In this document: in pieces, positions 7,833-15,740 of the stretch
Layout of the letters: each line of letters starts with the position of its first letter
Numbering within the stretch: position 1 is the stretch's first letter
Assembly (NCBI RefSeq): GCF_027853915.1
Contig: NZ_JAQGLA010000011.1
Span: 104,178 to 168,177, forward strand
Length of the DNA: 64,000 bases
Direction: 5' to 3'
DNA from: Saccharopolyspora oryzae
Lineage (GTDB): Bacteria > Actinomycetota > Actinomycetes > Mycobacteriales > Pseudonocardiaceae
The notes under the pieces: generated by a model
Told to the model about the DNA's origin: nothing
Seen by the model: only the letters and a program-made list of their open reading frames with translations
Database searches by the model: none
Made by a program: the position numbers and the translations under genes

Positions 7833-8699
7833 GTGGCCCCGGACAGCGCCACGAGCAGCGGTCCCACTGCGCGCCGCCTCGTGCTCGGCAGTCAGCTGCG
7901 CCGGTTGCGCGAAGCGAGCGGGATCTCCCGCGAGGACGCCGGGTACGCCATCCGCGGCTCCGGTTCGAAGATCAGCAGGCTCGAGCTCGGCCGGGTCGGC
8001 TTCAAGGAACGCGACGTCGCCGACCTGCTGACCCTGTACGGCGTCAGCGACGGCGTCGAACGCGAGTCCTTTTTGGACCTGGTCCGCCGCTCCAACGAAC
8101 CGGGCTGGTGGCACCGCTACAACGACCTGATGCCGTCCTGGTTCCAGGACTACGTCGGCCTCGAGGAGTCGGCCTCCCGGATCCAGACCTACGAGATCCA
8201 GTTCGTGCCGGGCCTGCTGCAGACCGAGCGCTACGCCCGCGCGGTGGCCACCCAGGGGCGTCCGGAGTTCACCGAGGACGAGCTGGACCGCCGGGTGCGG
8301 CTGCGGATGCAGCGGCAGAAGCTGTTCAGCCAGCCGAAGGGGCCGCGGGTGTGGGCGGTGATCGACGAGTCGGTGCTGCACCGGCCGATCGGTGGCCGCG
8401 AGGTGCTGCGCGAGCAGATCGAGTTCCTGCTCGAGGCGACCAGCCTGTCGTCGGTGACGCTGCAGATCCTGCCGTTCGAGCTCGGCCGGTCGGGCGCGGA
8501 GGGCGCGTTCACCATCCTGCGCTTCGCCGAGCCGGAACTGCCGGACATCGTCTACCTCGAGCACCTCTGCGGCGCGCTCTACCTGGACAAACCGGACGAC
8601 GTCGAGGTCTACAGCAAGGCCAGCCACCGGCTCGCGGTCGACGCCCAGACGCCGGAGCAGACCCGCAAGACCCTCAAGGCCGCCCTGCAGCAGGCCTGA
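7833..8699 (+). CDS. XRE-family helix-turn-helix regulator with DUF5753 domain
   Basis: This 288-residue regulator is typical of actinobacteria. An N-terminal helix-turn-helix (LGSQLRRLREASGISREDAGYAIRG region, about residues 15-70) precedes a C-terminal DUF5753 domain that includes ETYEIQFVPGLLQTERYAR-like sequence. The GTG start follows AGGAGG by eight bases. Genes of this type normally sit beside a DUF397 gene, as here (9034), and the pairs act in development or antibiotic control in Streptomyces (WhiJ-like systems). A dense array of TGCACG half-sites lies between the two genes and is the likely target. Confidence 0.92.
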   Translation: MAPDSATSSGPTARRLVLGSQLRRLREASGISREDAGYAIRGSGSKISRLELGRVGFKERDVADLLTLYGVSDGVERESFLDLVRRSNEPGWWHRYNDLMPSWFQDYVGLEESASRIQTYEIQFVPGLLQTERYARAVATQGRPEFTEDELDRRVRLRMQRQKLFSQPKGPRVWAVIDESVLHRPIGGREVLREQIEFLLEATSLSSVTLQILPFELGRSGAEGAFTILRFAEPELPDIVYLEHLCGALYLDKPDDVEVYSKASHRLAVDAQTPEQTRKTLKAALQQA

Positions 8700-8928
8700 G
8701 CGGGACCGCCCGCCCGGACGGGCGCTGACCACTTTTTGCCGTTTTCAGCACTGAGCGACGTCCGCCCACACACCGCTCCGCCTTCGCGCCGAACCTACGG
8801 CGATCATCAAAACGCGCTGCTCACAGCGGTTCTGCGCGCCCGAATCGCGACTTCCGGGCGGAGCCCAACGACGCCGCGTTCGCCCGGTTACGGCCCCGAT
8901 GTCGACCATGATCAACATCACACCAGCG

Positions 8929-9004
8929 TGCACGTGCATTTAATCGTGCATCTGCACCTGCTAACTTGAGTGCACGATCAACTGCACGTGCAGATGGTCG
9001 TGCA
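8929..9004. promoter_or_regulatory. Array of TGCACG/CGTGCA half-sites upstream of the DUF397 gene
   Basis: Two identical palindromes TGCACGTGCA (8929-8938 and 8983-8992) bracket further half-sites: CGTGCA at 8945, TGCAC at 8953, TGCACG at 8971 and CGTGCA at 8999. That is eight half-sites, seven of them exact, in 76 bp, ending 30 bp before the DUF397 start. Such clustering is far above chance and suggests cooperative binding, most simply by the adjacent XRE-DUF5753 protein (inference). Confidence 0.7.
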
Positions 9005-9033
9005 GCGTTAGTTCGGGGGAAAGTGGGGTTCGG

Positions 9034-9267
9034 ATGCCGAACATCCAGAACGGCATGCCTGCCAAGCAGGTTCCCAACGCGACGTGGCGCAAGAGCCGTC
9101 ACAGCGGCGCGGTGGGCAACTGCGTGGAGCTTGCACCGGTCGACGGCGGAGTGGCGGTTCGGAACTCCCGCTTCCCCGAAGGGCCTGCACTGGTCTACAG
9201 CCGGGACGAGCTCGCCGCCTTCCTCCACGGAGCCAAGGACGGCGAGTTCGACGACCTGATCGCCTGA
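9034..9267 (+). CDS. DUF397 domain protein
   Basis: This 77-residue protein has the DUF397 signature: WRKSRHSGAVGNCVELAPVDGGVAVRNSRFP spans the family core, and LVYSRDELAAFLHGAKDGEFD ends it. In actinobacteria DUF397 proteins accompany XRE-DUF5753 regulators and are thought to modulate them as antagonist or partner. The ATG at 9034 follows a purine-rich stretch. Expression probably depends on the TGCACG array just upstream. Confidence 0.93.
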   Translation: MPNIQNGMPAKQVPNATWRKSRHSGAVGNCVELAPVDGGVAVRNSRFPEGPALVYSRDELAAFLHGAKDGEFDDLIA

Positions 9268-9326
9268 AGGGCGAAGGCCTCGCGCCGAGCGGGGTCGCAG
9301 CCCTCACGACGGATATCGGTGGCGCC

Positions 9327-9683
9327 ATGTACGACATTACGAACGGCCTGAGAGCACTGGTCGCGCGCGACTTCCAGTTCGCGCATCCGCGTGATGCCGA
9401 CGGTGGTCTGGTCGCCGTGGTCGGCATCCGGGTGCACCGCGGCGTCTTCGACATCCTGCAGCTGTTCGGCGAGACCGACGCCGACGCGGCCCGAGTGCCC
9501 GGGGACGAGGCGGACGTGCTGTTCCCGAGCAAGGTCCTGTGGCGCACCACCGGCCCGGCCCACGACGTGATCAACGAGCTGCTGGCGCTCAGCGACCCGG
9601 CCCCGGACATGGGATCACCCGCCGCGGGCTGCTGGATGCCGACCCACGCCGGCCGTTCGGCCTGGCTGGCCGCCTCCGCCTGA
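9327..9683 (+). CDS. Small soluble protein, unknown function
   Basis: I do not recognise this 118-residue product. It has no signal peptide or membrane segment. MYDITNGLRALVARDFQFAH at the start and LLALSDPAPDMGSPAAGCW near the end suggest a compact soluble domain. The gene lies 59 bp after DUF397 in the same direction and is followed by a strong hairpin, so it may be the last gene of that unit. The ribosome site before the ATG at 9327 is weak, and the start is uncertain. Confidence 0.6.
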   Translation: MYDITNGLRALVARDFQFAHPRDADGGLVAVVGIRVHRGVFDILQLFGETDADAARVPGDEADVLFPSKVLWRTTGPAHDVINELLALSDPAPDMGSPAAGCWMPTHAGRSAWLAASA

Positions 9684-9764
9684 GCCCAGCACCCCCAGGA
9701 CCCCGCCCCGACCCCGGCGCCGAGCCCCTCCGCGGACTCGAAGCACCGGGAACCCCGAAGAGAT

Positions 9765-9803
9765 CGAGTTCCCGCGCCACCCCCGACATGGCGCGGGAAC
9801 TCG
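9765..9803. terminator. Hairpin terminator between convergent genes
   Basis: A perfect 15-bp stem, 9765-9779 (CGAGTTCCCGCGCCA) with 9789-9803, encloses a 9-nt loop. It lies after the 9327 gene and before the minus-strand phosphatase stop, so it can serve both directions. Confidence 0.75.
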
Positions 9804-9909
9804 GTCGGGGCGGAAGATCCGGAAACCGCTGGCCAGAGCCGCTCTTCGAACAGCGGCGACTATCGCCAGCGGGTTCCAGGGATTATTAATAGCGATTCGG
9901 CCGCGCAGT

Positions 9910-10587
9910 TCAGTCCACTTTGTACATCGGGTTGGGGAGCTTGACGCCCAGTTCGGCGTGGCCGCCGTCGAGGTCGGAGTTCTGGTCGCCGACGTTCAGC
10001 ACGATCCGGTAGCCCTGGCGTTCGATGTCGGCCCGCGCTCCGCTCTTGTACGGCACCACCGACGGGTCGTGGTCGTCGGCCGGCCGCAGGTAGAGGGCTC
10101 CGAACTCCGAGTAGCCCTCCTCGCGGAGGTCCTGCTCGGTGGCCGTGCGCATCTCCGGGGCTTCCCGGCGGCCGGTGACGAAGAAGACCGCGACGCCGTT
10201 GGAGTTGGCGAACCGCACCAGGTCGCGCGTCGCGGCGATCGCGGTGGGCTGGCGGGACAGCACGTACTCGTCGAACGCGGCCTTGTCGTAGCCGAAGTCG
10301 TGGTCGGTCTCGTAGCCGTAGGTGGACAGGCTCGTCTCGTCGATGTCGAGCACGATCGCGGGCTTGTCCACGCCCTGCTTCAGCCGCTGGGCCAGGTAGT
10401 GCTGGCCGCGCTCGTCCTCGCGGGCGATGTCGGCGTCCCAGCGACCGGACTCGTGGTAGTCCACAATGGACTTCTTGAGGTCGGCCAGGTTCGGGAGCGG
10501 GTCGGCCGGTCCGGCGCCCTGCGCCGTGGCGCAACCGGAGACGAGCGCGCCCAGCAGGGCGATTGCGGCGAACGATCTGATGCGCAC
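9910..10587 (-). CDS. HAD-superfamily acid phosphatase, lipoprotein
   Basis: This 225-residue exported phosphatase is of the acid phosphatase/lipoprotein e(P4) type (HAD subfamily IIIB). The signal sequence ends in the lipobox LVSGC, predicting a lipid-anchored protein outside the membrane. The nucleophile motif is VLDIDETSLS, with the acid/base second Asp; a Thr-Gly motif (FFVTGR) and the acidic motif LNVGDQNSDL follow. Such enzymes release phosphate from nucleotides and other monoesters. The GTG at 10587 is chosen because AGGAGG lies eight bases upstream and the lipobox is then well placed. Next to it lies a nucleoside hydrolase operon, which could take up salvage downstream. Confidence 0.9.
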   Translation of the reverse strand: MRIRSFAAIALLGALVSGCATAQGAGPADPLPNLADLKKSIVDYHESGRWDADIAREDERGQHYLAQRLKQGVDKPAIVLDIDETSLSTYGYETDHDFGYDKAAFDEYVLSRQPTAIAATRDLVRFANSNGVAVFFVTGRREAPEMRTATEQDLREEGYSEFGALYLRPADDHDPSVVPYKSGARADIERQGYRIVLNVGDQNSDLDGGHAELGVKLPNPMYKVD

Positions 10588-10743
10588 GTGCGGAACCTCC
10601 TGGTGAGAAACCACGTCAGCAGCCTCGGAGAACCCGGTGTCGATTTCGTGCGAAATCGACAGTCCTCCGCTGCGAGCCGGAGTTTCGCACGCTCGGCACG
10701 CCTGCGCCGGGGCCTTGCCGAACTCGGCGGTTTCACGCCGCGC

Positions 10744-10788
10744 CAGTTGTGCCCAAAACTGCTCCCTGGCCGGTTTTGGGCACAACTG
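10744..10788. terminator. Hairpin terminator after the nucleoside hydrolase
   Basis: A 16-bp perfect stem, 10744-10759 (CAGTTGTGCCCAAAAC) with 10773-10788, has a 13-nt loop and starts nine bases beyond the nucleoside hydrolase stop. Confidence 0.8.
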
Positions 10789-10796
10789 TCACCCGA

Positions 10797-11774
10797 TCAC
10801 GCGGCGCCGCGGGTCTCCTCCGCGCCGCAGAGGCGCTCGACCAAGCGCTCGCCGAAGGTGCGGTCGGTCTTCAGGACCACGCGCACGGTCGCGCTGGCGT
10901 CCGCCGGGAAACCGCGGTACTGGCCGCGGAGGTCGGCGACCGTCGTGCCTCGGGCCGGTCCGTCGCCGGTTTCGACGTCGACCGGGACGATCGGGGCCAG
11001 CAGCGGCTCGACGTCGCCCACCGCGATCGCCGCGGCCAGCGGGTCGTGGCAGGCGGCCTTGCGCTCGCCGAAGGCGTTCTTCGCGTAGAAGTCCAGGTAC
11101 AGGTCCAGGATCGCGGCGGTGAAGGTCGTGACCGGGGAGCCGAAGTCGGCCAGCCGCTGCCGCTGCTCCTCGGTGATCGCCTCGGTCATGGTGGCGTCGA
11201 GCGGGACCAGCGTCACCGGCCAGCCGGCCCGCAGCACGATCCGCGCCGCTTCGGGGTCGTTGCTGATGTTCGCCTCGGCGGCCGGGGTGACGTTGCCCGG
11301 GTGCATCATCGCGCCGCCCATGATCGTGACGTGCTTGACCAGGCGGGGCAGTTCCGGTTCCAGCTCCAGCGCGGCGGCCAGGTTCGTCAGCGGACCGACC
11401 GCGAGCAGGTGCACGGCGCCGGGGTTCTCCCGCGCCGTGCGCACGATCAGCTCGGCCGCCGGTTCGCCGATCGGCGCGACCGCCGGGACCGGCAGGTGCG
11501 TGTTGCCCAGGCCGTCCTCGCCGTGCACGTCCGGGGCGAGGTGCCGGTTGCCGCGCAGGTTGTGGGGCGCTCCGATGGCCACCGGGATGTCCGGGCGGCC
11601 GGCCAGCTCCAGCACCCGCAGCGTGTTCAGCGCCGCCGTTTCCGGATCGGTGTTGCCGAAAACCGTTGTCACCGCCCCGATCCGCACGCTCGGATCGGCC
11701 AGCAGGTACAGCAGTGCCAGCGCGTCGTCGATGCCGGTGTCGCAGTCGACGATCAGGATTTCCTCGGACGCCAT
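10797..11774 (-). CDS. Nucleoside hydrolase (inosine-uridine preferring type)
   Basis: This 325-residue enzyme of the IUNH family cleaves the N-glycosidic bond of ribonucleosides for base salvage. The Ca-binding N-terminal motif is VDCDTGIDDALALLYLL. The segment LLAVGPLTNLAAALELEPEL and a His-bearing KHVTIMGGAMMHPGNVTPAAEANI, with the conserved Asn, contact the ribose. It lies 28 bp downstream of a GntR regulator in the same direction, so it is probably the regulated gene. The specific nucleoside cannot be read from the sequence. Confidence 0.92.
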   Translation of the reverse strand: MASEEILIVDCDTGIDDALALLYLLADPSVRIGAVTTVFGNTDPETAALNTLRVLELAGRPDIPVAIGAPHNLRGNRHLAPDVHGEDGLGNTHLPVPAVAPIGEPAAELIVRTARENPGAVHLLAVGPLTNLAAALELEPELPRLVKHVTIMGGAMMHPGNVTPAAEANISNDPEAARIVLRAGWPVTLVPLDATMTEAITEEQRQRLADFGSPVTTFTAAILDLYLDFYAKNAFGERKAACHDPLAAAIAVGDVEPLLAPIVPVDVETGDGPARGTTVADLRGQYRGFPADASATVRVVLKTDRTFGERLVERLCGAEETRGAA

Positions 11775-11802
11775 CGGTTGCGCGCCTTTCTGCTCTCGGT
11801 GC

Positions 11803-12540
11803 TCATCGGGATTGGCGCACCGGGATGCCGGGTGCGCCGCTGGGCAGCGCGTACTTCGCCGCGATCAGCGGAGTTCGCTCGACCGACACGACCTGGGTGA
11901 TCAGCACGACCGGGGTGTCCGGTGACCGCCCGAAGACCTCGCCGCGGCGTCGACCGAGCACGGTCGCGGTCACCGAGCTGGCCCCGCTGAGCGGCAAGCC
12001 CGGATCGAGGGCGGAGGCCGCGTGCAGCATCGTGCGAGCTCCGCCTGCCGCCAGCGCCTCGGGAAGTGCCTGGTCGACGGCGGCCAGCGCCTCGTCGGGC
12101 ACGCACCACTCCTCCACCAGGCAGCTCGGCACGCCGTCGACGGCGACCAGGCTCTCCCAGAAGCGGACTTCGCAGCGCGCCGGGACCAGCAGGTGCTGCA
12201 TGACCAGGTCGGTCGGTTCCTCCACCGCCCTGACCAGTGACCGGACCTCGACGTCGTCGGCGCCGAGCAGTTGCTCGATCGGTTGCAGCCGTTCGAAGCC
12301 GCGCCGGGCCGGGCGGTCGTTGACGGTGCGCCCCACGCCGCGCCGGACGGTGATCACGCCGTCCTCCTGCAGCAGGATCAGCGCTTCGCGCAGTGCCGGC
12401 CGGCTCACCCCGAGGTCGGTGGCGAGCTCGGGTTCGGAGGGCAGCGTCGAGCCCGGCGGGTAGGTACCCCGCCGGATCGCCTCGACGATCCGCTCGTAGA
12501 GGTCCACGACCGGTCGTCGTTGCGGGCGCCTGGCCACCAT
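11803..12540 (-). CDS. GntR-family regulator with UTRA domain
   Basis: This 245-residue regulator has an N-terminal winged helix (YPPGSTLPSEPELATDLGVS and RPALREALILLQEDG). A C-terminal UTRA effector domain ends in PLIAAKYALPSG. It is the first gene of an apparent two-gene operon with a nucleoside hydrolase, so a nucleoside or a ribose derivative is a plausible effector (inference). Two copies of TTGTCAGACA lie upstream of its ATG and look like its operators. Confidence 0.9.
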   Translation of the reverse strand: MVARRPQRRPVVDLYERIVEAIRRGTYPPGSTLPSEPELATDLGVSRPALREALILLQEDGVITVRRGVGRTVNDRPARRGFERLQPIEQLLGADDVEVRSLVRAVEEPTDLVMQHLLVPARCEVRFWESLVAVDGVPSCLVEEWCVPDEALAAVDQALPEALAAGGARTMLHAASALDPGLPLSGASSVTATVLGRRRGEVFGRSPDTPVVLITQVVSVERTPLIAAKYALPSGAPGIPVRQSR

Positions 12541-12557
12541 GCCGAACTCCCTCGCTG

Positions 12558-12643
12558 TTGTCAGACAAGCTAGGAGGGCTGGAGCCGCACGTCAAACCTT
12601 CTATGTGCCAAATCACCACGAACGCCGTCGACTTGTCAGACAG
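12558..12643. promoter_or_regulatory. Two GntR-type operator sites upstream of the GntR-nucleoside hydrolase operon
   Basis: TTGTCAGACAA at 12558-12568 is a perfect palindrome with a central A. TTGTCAGACAG at 12633-12643 differs at one base. They are 75 bp apart, about seven helical turns, and both precede the regulator start at 12540. The sequence fits the GT-N-AC-like operators common among GntR regulators. Confidence 0.7.
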
Positions 12644-12822
12644 GGTGTGCGCAACCGGACGAATCTTCGGCCTCGACCGATGAGATTCCGGTCCGGAGCT
12701 GGTCCAACTGGACGGACTGGCCTCGCGAGGTGCGCGCGAACGGAGTATGCAGTACCTCCGAGTGGTCGTCCCAAGCCCGGAAGCAGGCCGACGAGCTCGG
12801 CCGATGAGAACAGGAGCTAGCG

Positions 12823-13938
12823 ATGAGCCGCGTCCGAGTACTCGTCGGCACCCGCAAGGGTGCGTTCATCCTGACCGCAGACGGCAAGCGGCAGGACTGG
12901 GAGATCAGCGGGCCGCACTTCGGCGGCTGGGAGACCTACCACCTCAAGGGCTCCCCCGCCGACCCCGACCGGCTCTACGCCGCGCCGTCGCTGGGCTGGT
13001 TCGGCCAGCAGGTCCAGCGCTCCGACGACGGCGGCCGGACCTGGCAGCCGGTCGACAACCACTTCTCCTACGAGGGCACGACCGGCACCCACCAGTGGTA
13101 CGACGGCAGCCAGCAGCCGTGGAAGTTCACCCGCATCTGGCACCTCGAACCGTCCCCCACCGACCCGGACACCGCCTACGCCGGGGCCGAGGACGCCGCC
13201 CTGTTCCGCACCACCGACGGCGGGCAGAGCTGGCACGAGCTGCCCGGCCTGCGCCAGCACGGATCGGCGTCCGGCTGGCAGCCCGGCGCCGGCGGCATGT
13301 GCCTGCACACGATCATCCAGGCCCCGGACGACGAGAACCGCTTCTACACCGCCATCTCCGCGGCGGGCGCCTTCCGCACCGACGACGGCGGCCAGACCTG
13401 GAAACCGATCAACCGCGGCCTGCACTCGCAGGGCATCCCGGCACCGGAGGCCGAGGTCGGCCACTGCGTGCACCGCCTGGCGCTGCACCGGAACCGGCCG
13501 AACGTGCTGTTCATGCAGAAGCACTGGGACGTGATGCGCAGCGACGACGCGGGCGAGTCCTGGTACGAGATCAGCGGCGATCTGCCCACCGACTTCGGCT
13601 TCCCGATCGACGTGCACGCGCACGAACCGGACACCGTCTACGTGGTGCCGATCAAGAGCGACGAGCAGCACTACCCGCCGGAGGGCAAGCTGCGCGTGTA
13701 CCGCAGCCGGACCGGCGGCGGCGAGTGGGAGCCGCTGACCACCGGACTGCCCCAAAGTCATTGCTACGTCAACGTTCTGCGCGATGCGATGGCGGTCGAC
13801 TCGCTCGACGAGTGCGGCGTCTACTTCGGCACCACCGGCGGTCAGGTGTACGCGTCGGCCGACGCCGGGGACAGCTGGCAGCCGATCGTCCGCGACCTGC
13901 CCGCGGTGCTCTCGGTGGAGGTGCAGACGTTGCCATGA
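12823..13938 (+). CDS. BNR/sialidase-like beta-propeller protein
   Basis: This 371-residue protein is built of BNR (Asp-box) repeats of the exo-sialidase/photosystem-stability-factor type. The clearest Asp boxes are [44 protein letters not shown] and [11 protein letters not shown], one per blade. There is no signal peptide, so it is probably cytoplasmic. The ATG follows AGGAG. Its stop overlaps the start of a MoaD/ThiS-like gene (ATGA), implying coupled translation. The enzymatic activity is unknown; sialidase catalytic residues are not obvious. Confidence 0.85.
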   Translation: MSRVRVLVGTRKGAFILTADGKRQDWEISGPHFGGWETYHLKGSPADPDRLYAAPSLGWFGQQVQRSDDGGRTWQPVDNHFSYEGTTGTHQWYDGSQQPWKFTRIWHLEPSPTDPDTAYAGAEDAALFRTTDGGQSWHELPGLRQHGSASGWQPGAGGMCLHTIIQAPDDENRFYTAISAAGAFRTDDGGQTWKPINRGLHSQGIPAPEAEVGHCVHRLALHRNRPNVLFMQKHWDVMRSDDAGESWYEISGDLPTDFGFPIDVHAHEPDTVYVVPIKSDEQHYPPEGKLRVYRSRTGGGEWEPLTTGLPQSHCYVNVLRDAMAVDSLDECGVYFGTTGGQVYASADAGDSWQPIVRDLPAVLSVEVQTLP

Positions 13939-14234
13939 TCCGCGTCCGATTGCCCAACCACCTGCGAACGCTGGCCAGGATCGAGGACCGCGAGGTCGTC
14001 CTGGAAGTCGACGGCGAACCGACGCAGCGCGCGGTGCTCGACGCGCTGGAAGCGCGGTTCCCGGTGCTGCGCGGCACCGTCCGCGATCACGAGACCAAGC
14101 AGCGCCGGGCGTTCATCCGGTTCTTCGCCTGCGAGCAGGACCTCTCGCACGAATCGCCGGACGCCCCGCTCCCGCCCCAGGTCACCGCCGGAGCGGAGCC
14201 CTACCTGATCGTCGGGGCGATGGCCGGCGGCTGA
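13935..14234 (+). CDS. MoaD/ThiS-family beta-grasp protein
   Basis: This 99-residue ubiquitin-like protein opens with [15 protein letters not shown], has the family segment [17 protein letters not shown] and ends in a Gly-Gly tail (VGAMAGG). Members carry sulfur or are conjugated through a C-terminal thiocarboxylate. The gene overlaps the upstream BNR-repeat gene by four bases. No moaE, thiG or activating E1-like enzyme is close by, so its activator and acceptor must lie elsewhere, or the protein has another role. Confidence 0.85.
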   Translation: MIRVRLPNHLRTLARIEDREVVLEVDGEPTQRAVLDALEARFPVLRGTVRDHETKQRRAFIRFFACEQDLSHESPDAPLPPQVTAGAEPYLIVGAMAGG

Positions 14235-14276
14235 TCCGGCTACGCATAGCGCGCACAGTTAACCGAAAGTGTGGTC

Positions 14277-14302
14277 GGCCAGCACGTCCCGGCGTGTTGG
14301 CC
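14277..14302. terminator. Hairpin after the MoaD/ThiS gene
   Basis: GGCCAGCACG (14277-14286) pairs with CGTGTTGGCC (14293-14302) around a 6-nt loop; one pair is G-U. It lies 43 bp beyond the stop. Confidence 0.55.
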
Positions 14303-14418
14303 GTGCGCTCGACGGCGCCGGTGGAAGGTTTGCCGCGTCTCAGCGGCCGGGCCGCGAAAGCTCTGGCCCGCAGCCGTTTCGAGACCGAATGGCAGGCAGT
14401 CAGATCGGAGTTTCCGAA

Positions 14419-14724
14419 GTGCGTAACACGATTCGTTTCCTCCTGGCCGGAGCAGCTGCGACCGGGGTGCTCGCGATGGGCGCCGGCCCGGCGCTCGCCG
14501 CGAAGGACAAGAAGTCCGACGACGACTCGGTCGTCACCTCCGCGTCCCAGGGCGGCAACGGCGGCCAGGGCGGCAACGGCGGTTTCGGCGCGAACGTCTG
14601 CCCGGCGATCGGCATCCTGGCCAAGGGCCAGGCCGAGTGCGGCGCGGGCAACGGCGGCGCGGCCAACGGCGGCGACGCGGAGTCGTACGCCGAGGACGAC
14701 GGCCAGGACACCGAAGAGGAGTGA
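14419..14724 (+). CDS. Small exported Gly/Asn-rich protein, paralogue A
   Basis: This 101-residue secreted protein belongs to no family I can name. It starts with a signal peptide (FLLAGAAATGVLAMGAGPALAA). The mature part has charged KDKKSDDD, then a Gly/Asn-rich block (GGNGGQGGNGGFGANV). A Cys-bounded segment (CPAIGILAKGQAEC), AGNGGAANGGDAESYAEDD and an acidic tail follow. The GTG start follows GGAG by eight bases. Three nearby genes (14762, 15140 and 15741) encode related proteins, and the 14762 gene follows after 37 bp in the same direction. The two Cys could form one disulfide. A cell-surface or matrix role is a guess. Confidence 0.85.
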   Translation: MRNTIRFLLAGAAATGVLAMGAGPALAAKDKKSDDDSVVTSASQGGNGGQGGNGGFGANVCPAIGILAKGQAECGAGNGGAANGGDAESYAEDDGQDTEEE

Positions 14725-14761
14725 GCCGGTCAGCGGCACGAGATCCAGGAACGGAGCAAGA

Positions 14762-15040
14762 GTGATCACTTCTTTCCGCCTGCTCGGCAGCGCCGCCGTG
14801 CTCGGTCTCGGCGTGCTCGCCCCGAACGTTCTCACCATCCCCGCAGCAGTCGCCGACACCTCCGCCGACGCCACCCGCGGCACCGCGGGCGAGTCCGGAG
14901 AGGAAGGCAGCGGGACCAGCCTGTGCCGACCGATCTCGCTCACCGGCGGCTCGCTGGTCGCGCAGTGCTCGGCCGGGCCGAACGGTGCGAGCGCGGACGG
15001 TTCCGAGTCCGCCACCGCCGCGGGCGACGACGAGGGCTGA
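14762..15040 (+). CDS. Small exported acidic protein, divergent paralogue B
   Basis: This 92-residue protein has a signal peptide (LLGSAAVLGLGVLAPNVLTIPAAVA) and a short acidic mature chain. It lacks the Gly/Asn block. Its C-terminal half, LCRPISLTGGSLVAQCSAGPNGASADGSESATAAGDD, lines up with the Cys-bounded segment and tail of paralogue A, with the same Cys-to-Cys spacing within a few residues. The GTG at 14762 follows GGAG. It forms an apparent two-gene operon with paralogue A and is followed by a bidirectional terminator. Confidence 0.8.
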   Translation: MITSFRLLGSAAVLGLGVLAPNVLTIPAAVADTSADATRGTAGESGEEGSGTSLCRPISLTGGSLVAQCSAGPNGASADGSESATAAGDDEG

Positions 15041-15064
15041 ATCCTCGAGCACCAGCGCGAAAAC

Positions 15065-15093
15065 GGGTCGGCTCCCGCTGCGGGAGCCGACCC
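15065..15093. terminator. Bidirectional hairpin terminator
   Basis: A 13-bp stem (GGGTCGGCTCCCG, 15065-15077, with 15081-15093) closes a 3-nt loop. It is flanked by AAAAC on the left and ATTT on the right, so it can end transcripts of both convergent genes. Confidence 0.88.
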
Positions 15094-15139
15094 ATTTCGT
15101 TGCGGCGGCCAGGAGGGAGCAAATCTCCTGGCGCAGCGC

Positions 15140-15457
15140 TCACTTGTGGCGCTTGTACACCTTGTCGTGACTGTCGTCCTCGGCGTACGAATCCGCGTCT
15201 CCACCGTTCGCGCTGCCACCGTTGCCCGCGCCGCACTCCGCCGTAGCCGGAGCCAGCACACCGATCGCCGGGCAGATGTTGACGCCGAAACCACCGTTGC
15301 CGCCAGTTCCCCCGGCGCCACCCTCAGAAGCCGCGGTGACCGTGGAGTCGTCGTCGGACGACTCCTTGTCCTTCGCCGCGAACGCCGGGGACGCTCCCAT
15401 GGCGAGCACGCCGGCCACGGAGAGGCCGGCGAACAAGGCACGCACAGTACTGCGCAC
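15140..15457 (-). CDS. Small exported Gly/Asn-rich protein, paralogue C
   Basis: At 105 residues this is the closest relative of paralogue A. It has a signal peptide (ALFAGLSVAGVLAMGASPAFAA), KDKESSDDDS, GGTGGNGGFGVN, CPAIGVLAPATAEC and GAGNGGSANGGDADSYAEDD. The end differs, being basic (DKVYKRHK) rather than acidic. The GTG at 15457 is preceded by GGAG; an upstream TTG would give a poorer signal peptide. It is convergent with the 14419-14762 unit across a shared terminator. Function unknown. Confidence 0.84.
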   Translation of the reverse strand: MRSTVRALFAGLSVAGVLAMGASPAFAAKDKESSDDDSTVTAASEGGAGGTGGNGGFGVNICPAIGVLAPATAECGAGNGGSANGGDADSYAEDDSHDKVYKRHK

Positions 15458-15663
15458 TGCAGACTCCAATCAGGATTGGGAACCACTGCTGTCCGGCGCC
15501 CCGCACCGAAATCCGCGGAAGACGCCGTGATCAACGCGGGAACCCTCCCACCGGAACCTGCTGCGCTCCCCCAACGACATGCCGTCCGCGCTCCCGATCA
15601 CCCGTAGGTGCGAACCAAATCCATTGCCGTCGCAACGAAAACCCGGAGAACTTCAGGAAAAAT

Positions 15664-15700
15664 GAAATGTGCCGACCCGCGGAACGGATCGGCACACTTC
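15664..15700. terminator. Hairpin terminator after paralogue D
   Basis: GAAATGTGCCGACCC (15664-15678) pairs with GGATCGGCACACTTC (15686-15700) with two mismatches, 41 bp beyond the 15741 stop. Confidence 0.65.
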
Positions 15701-15740
15701 ATCAACTGCGCATCACGGCGATGGTCGCCTCAAGGTCGCG

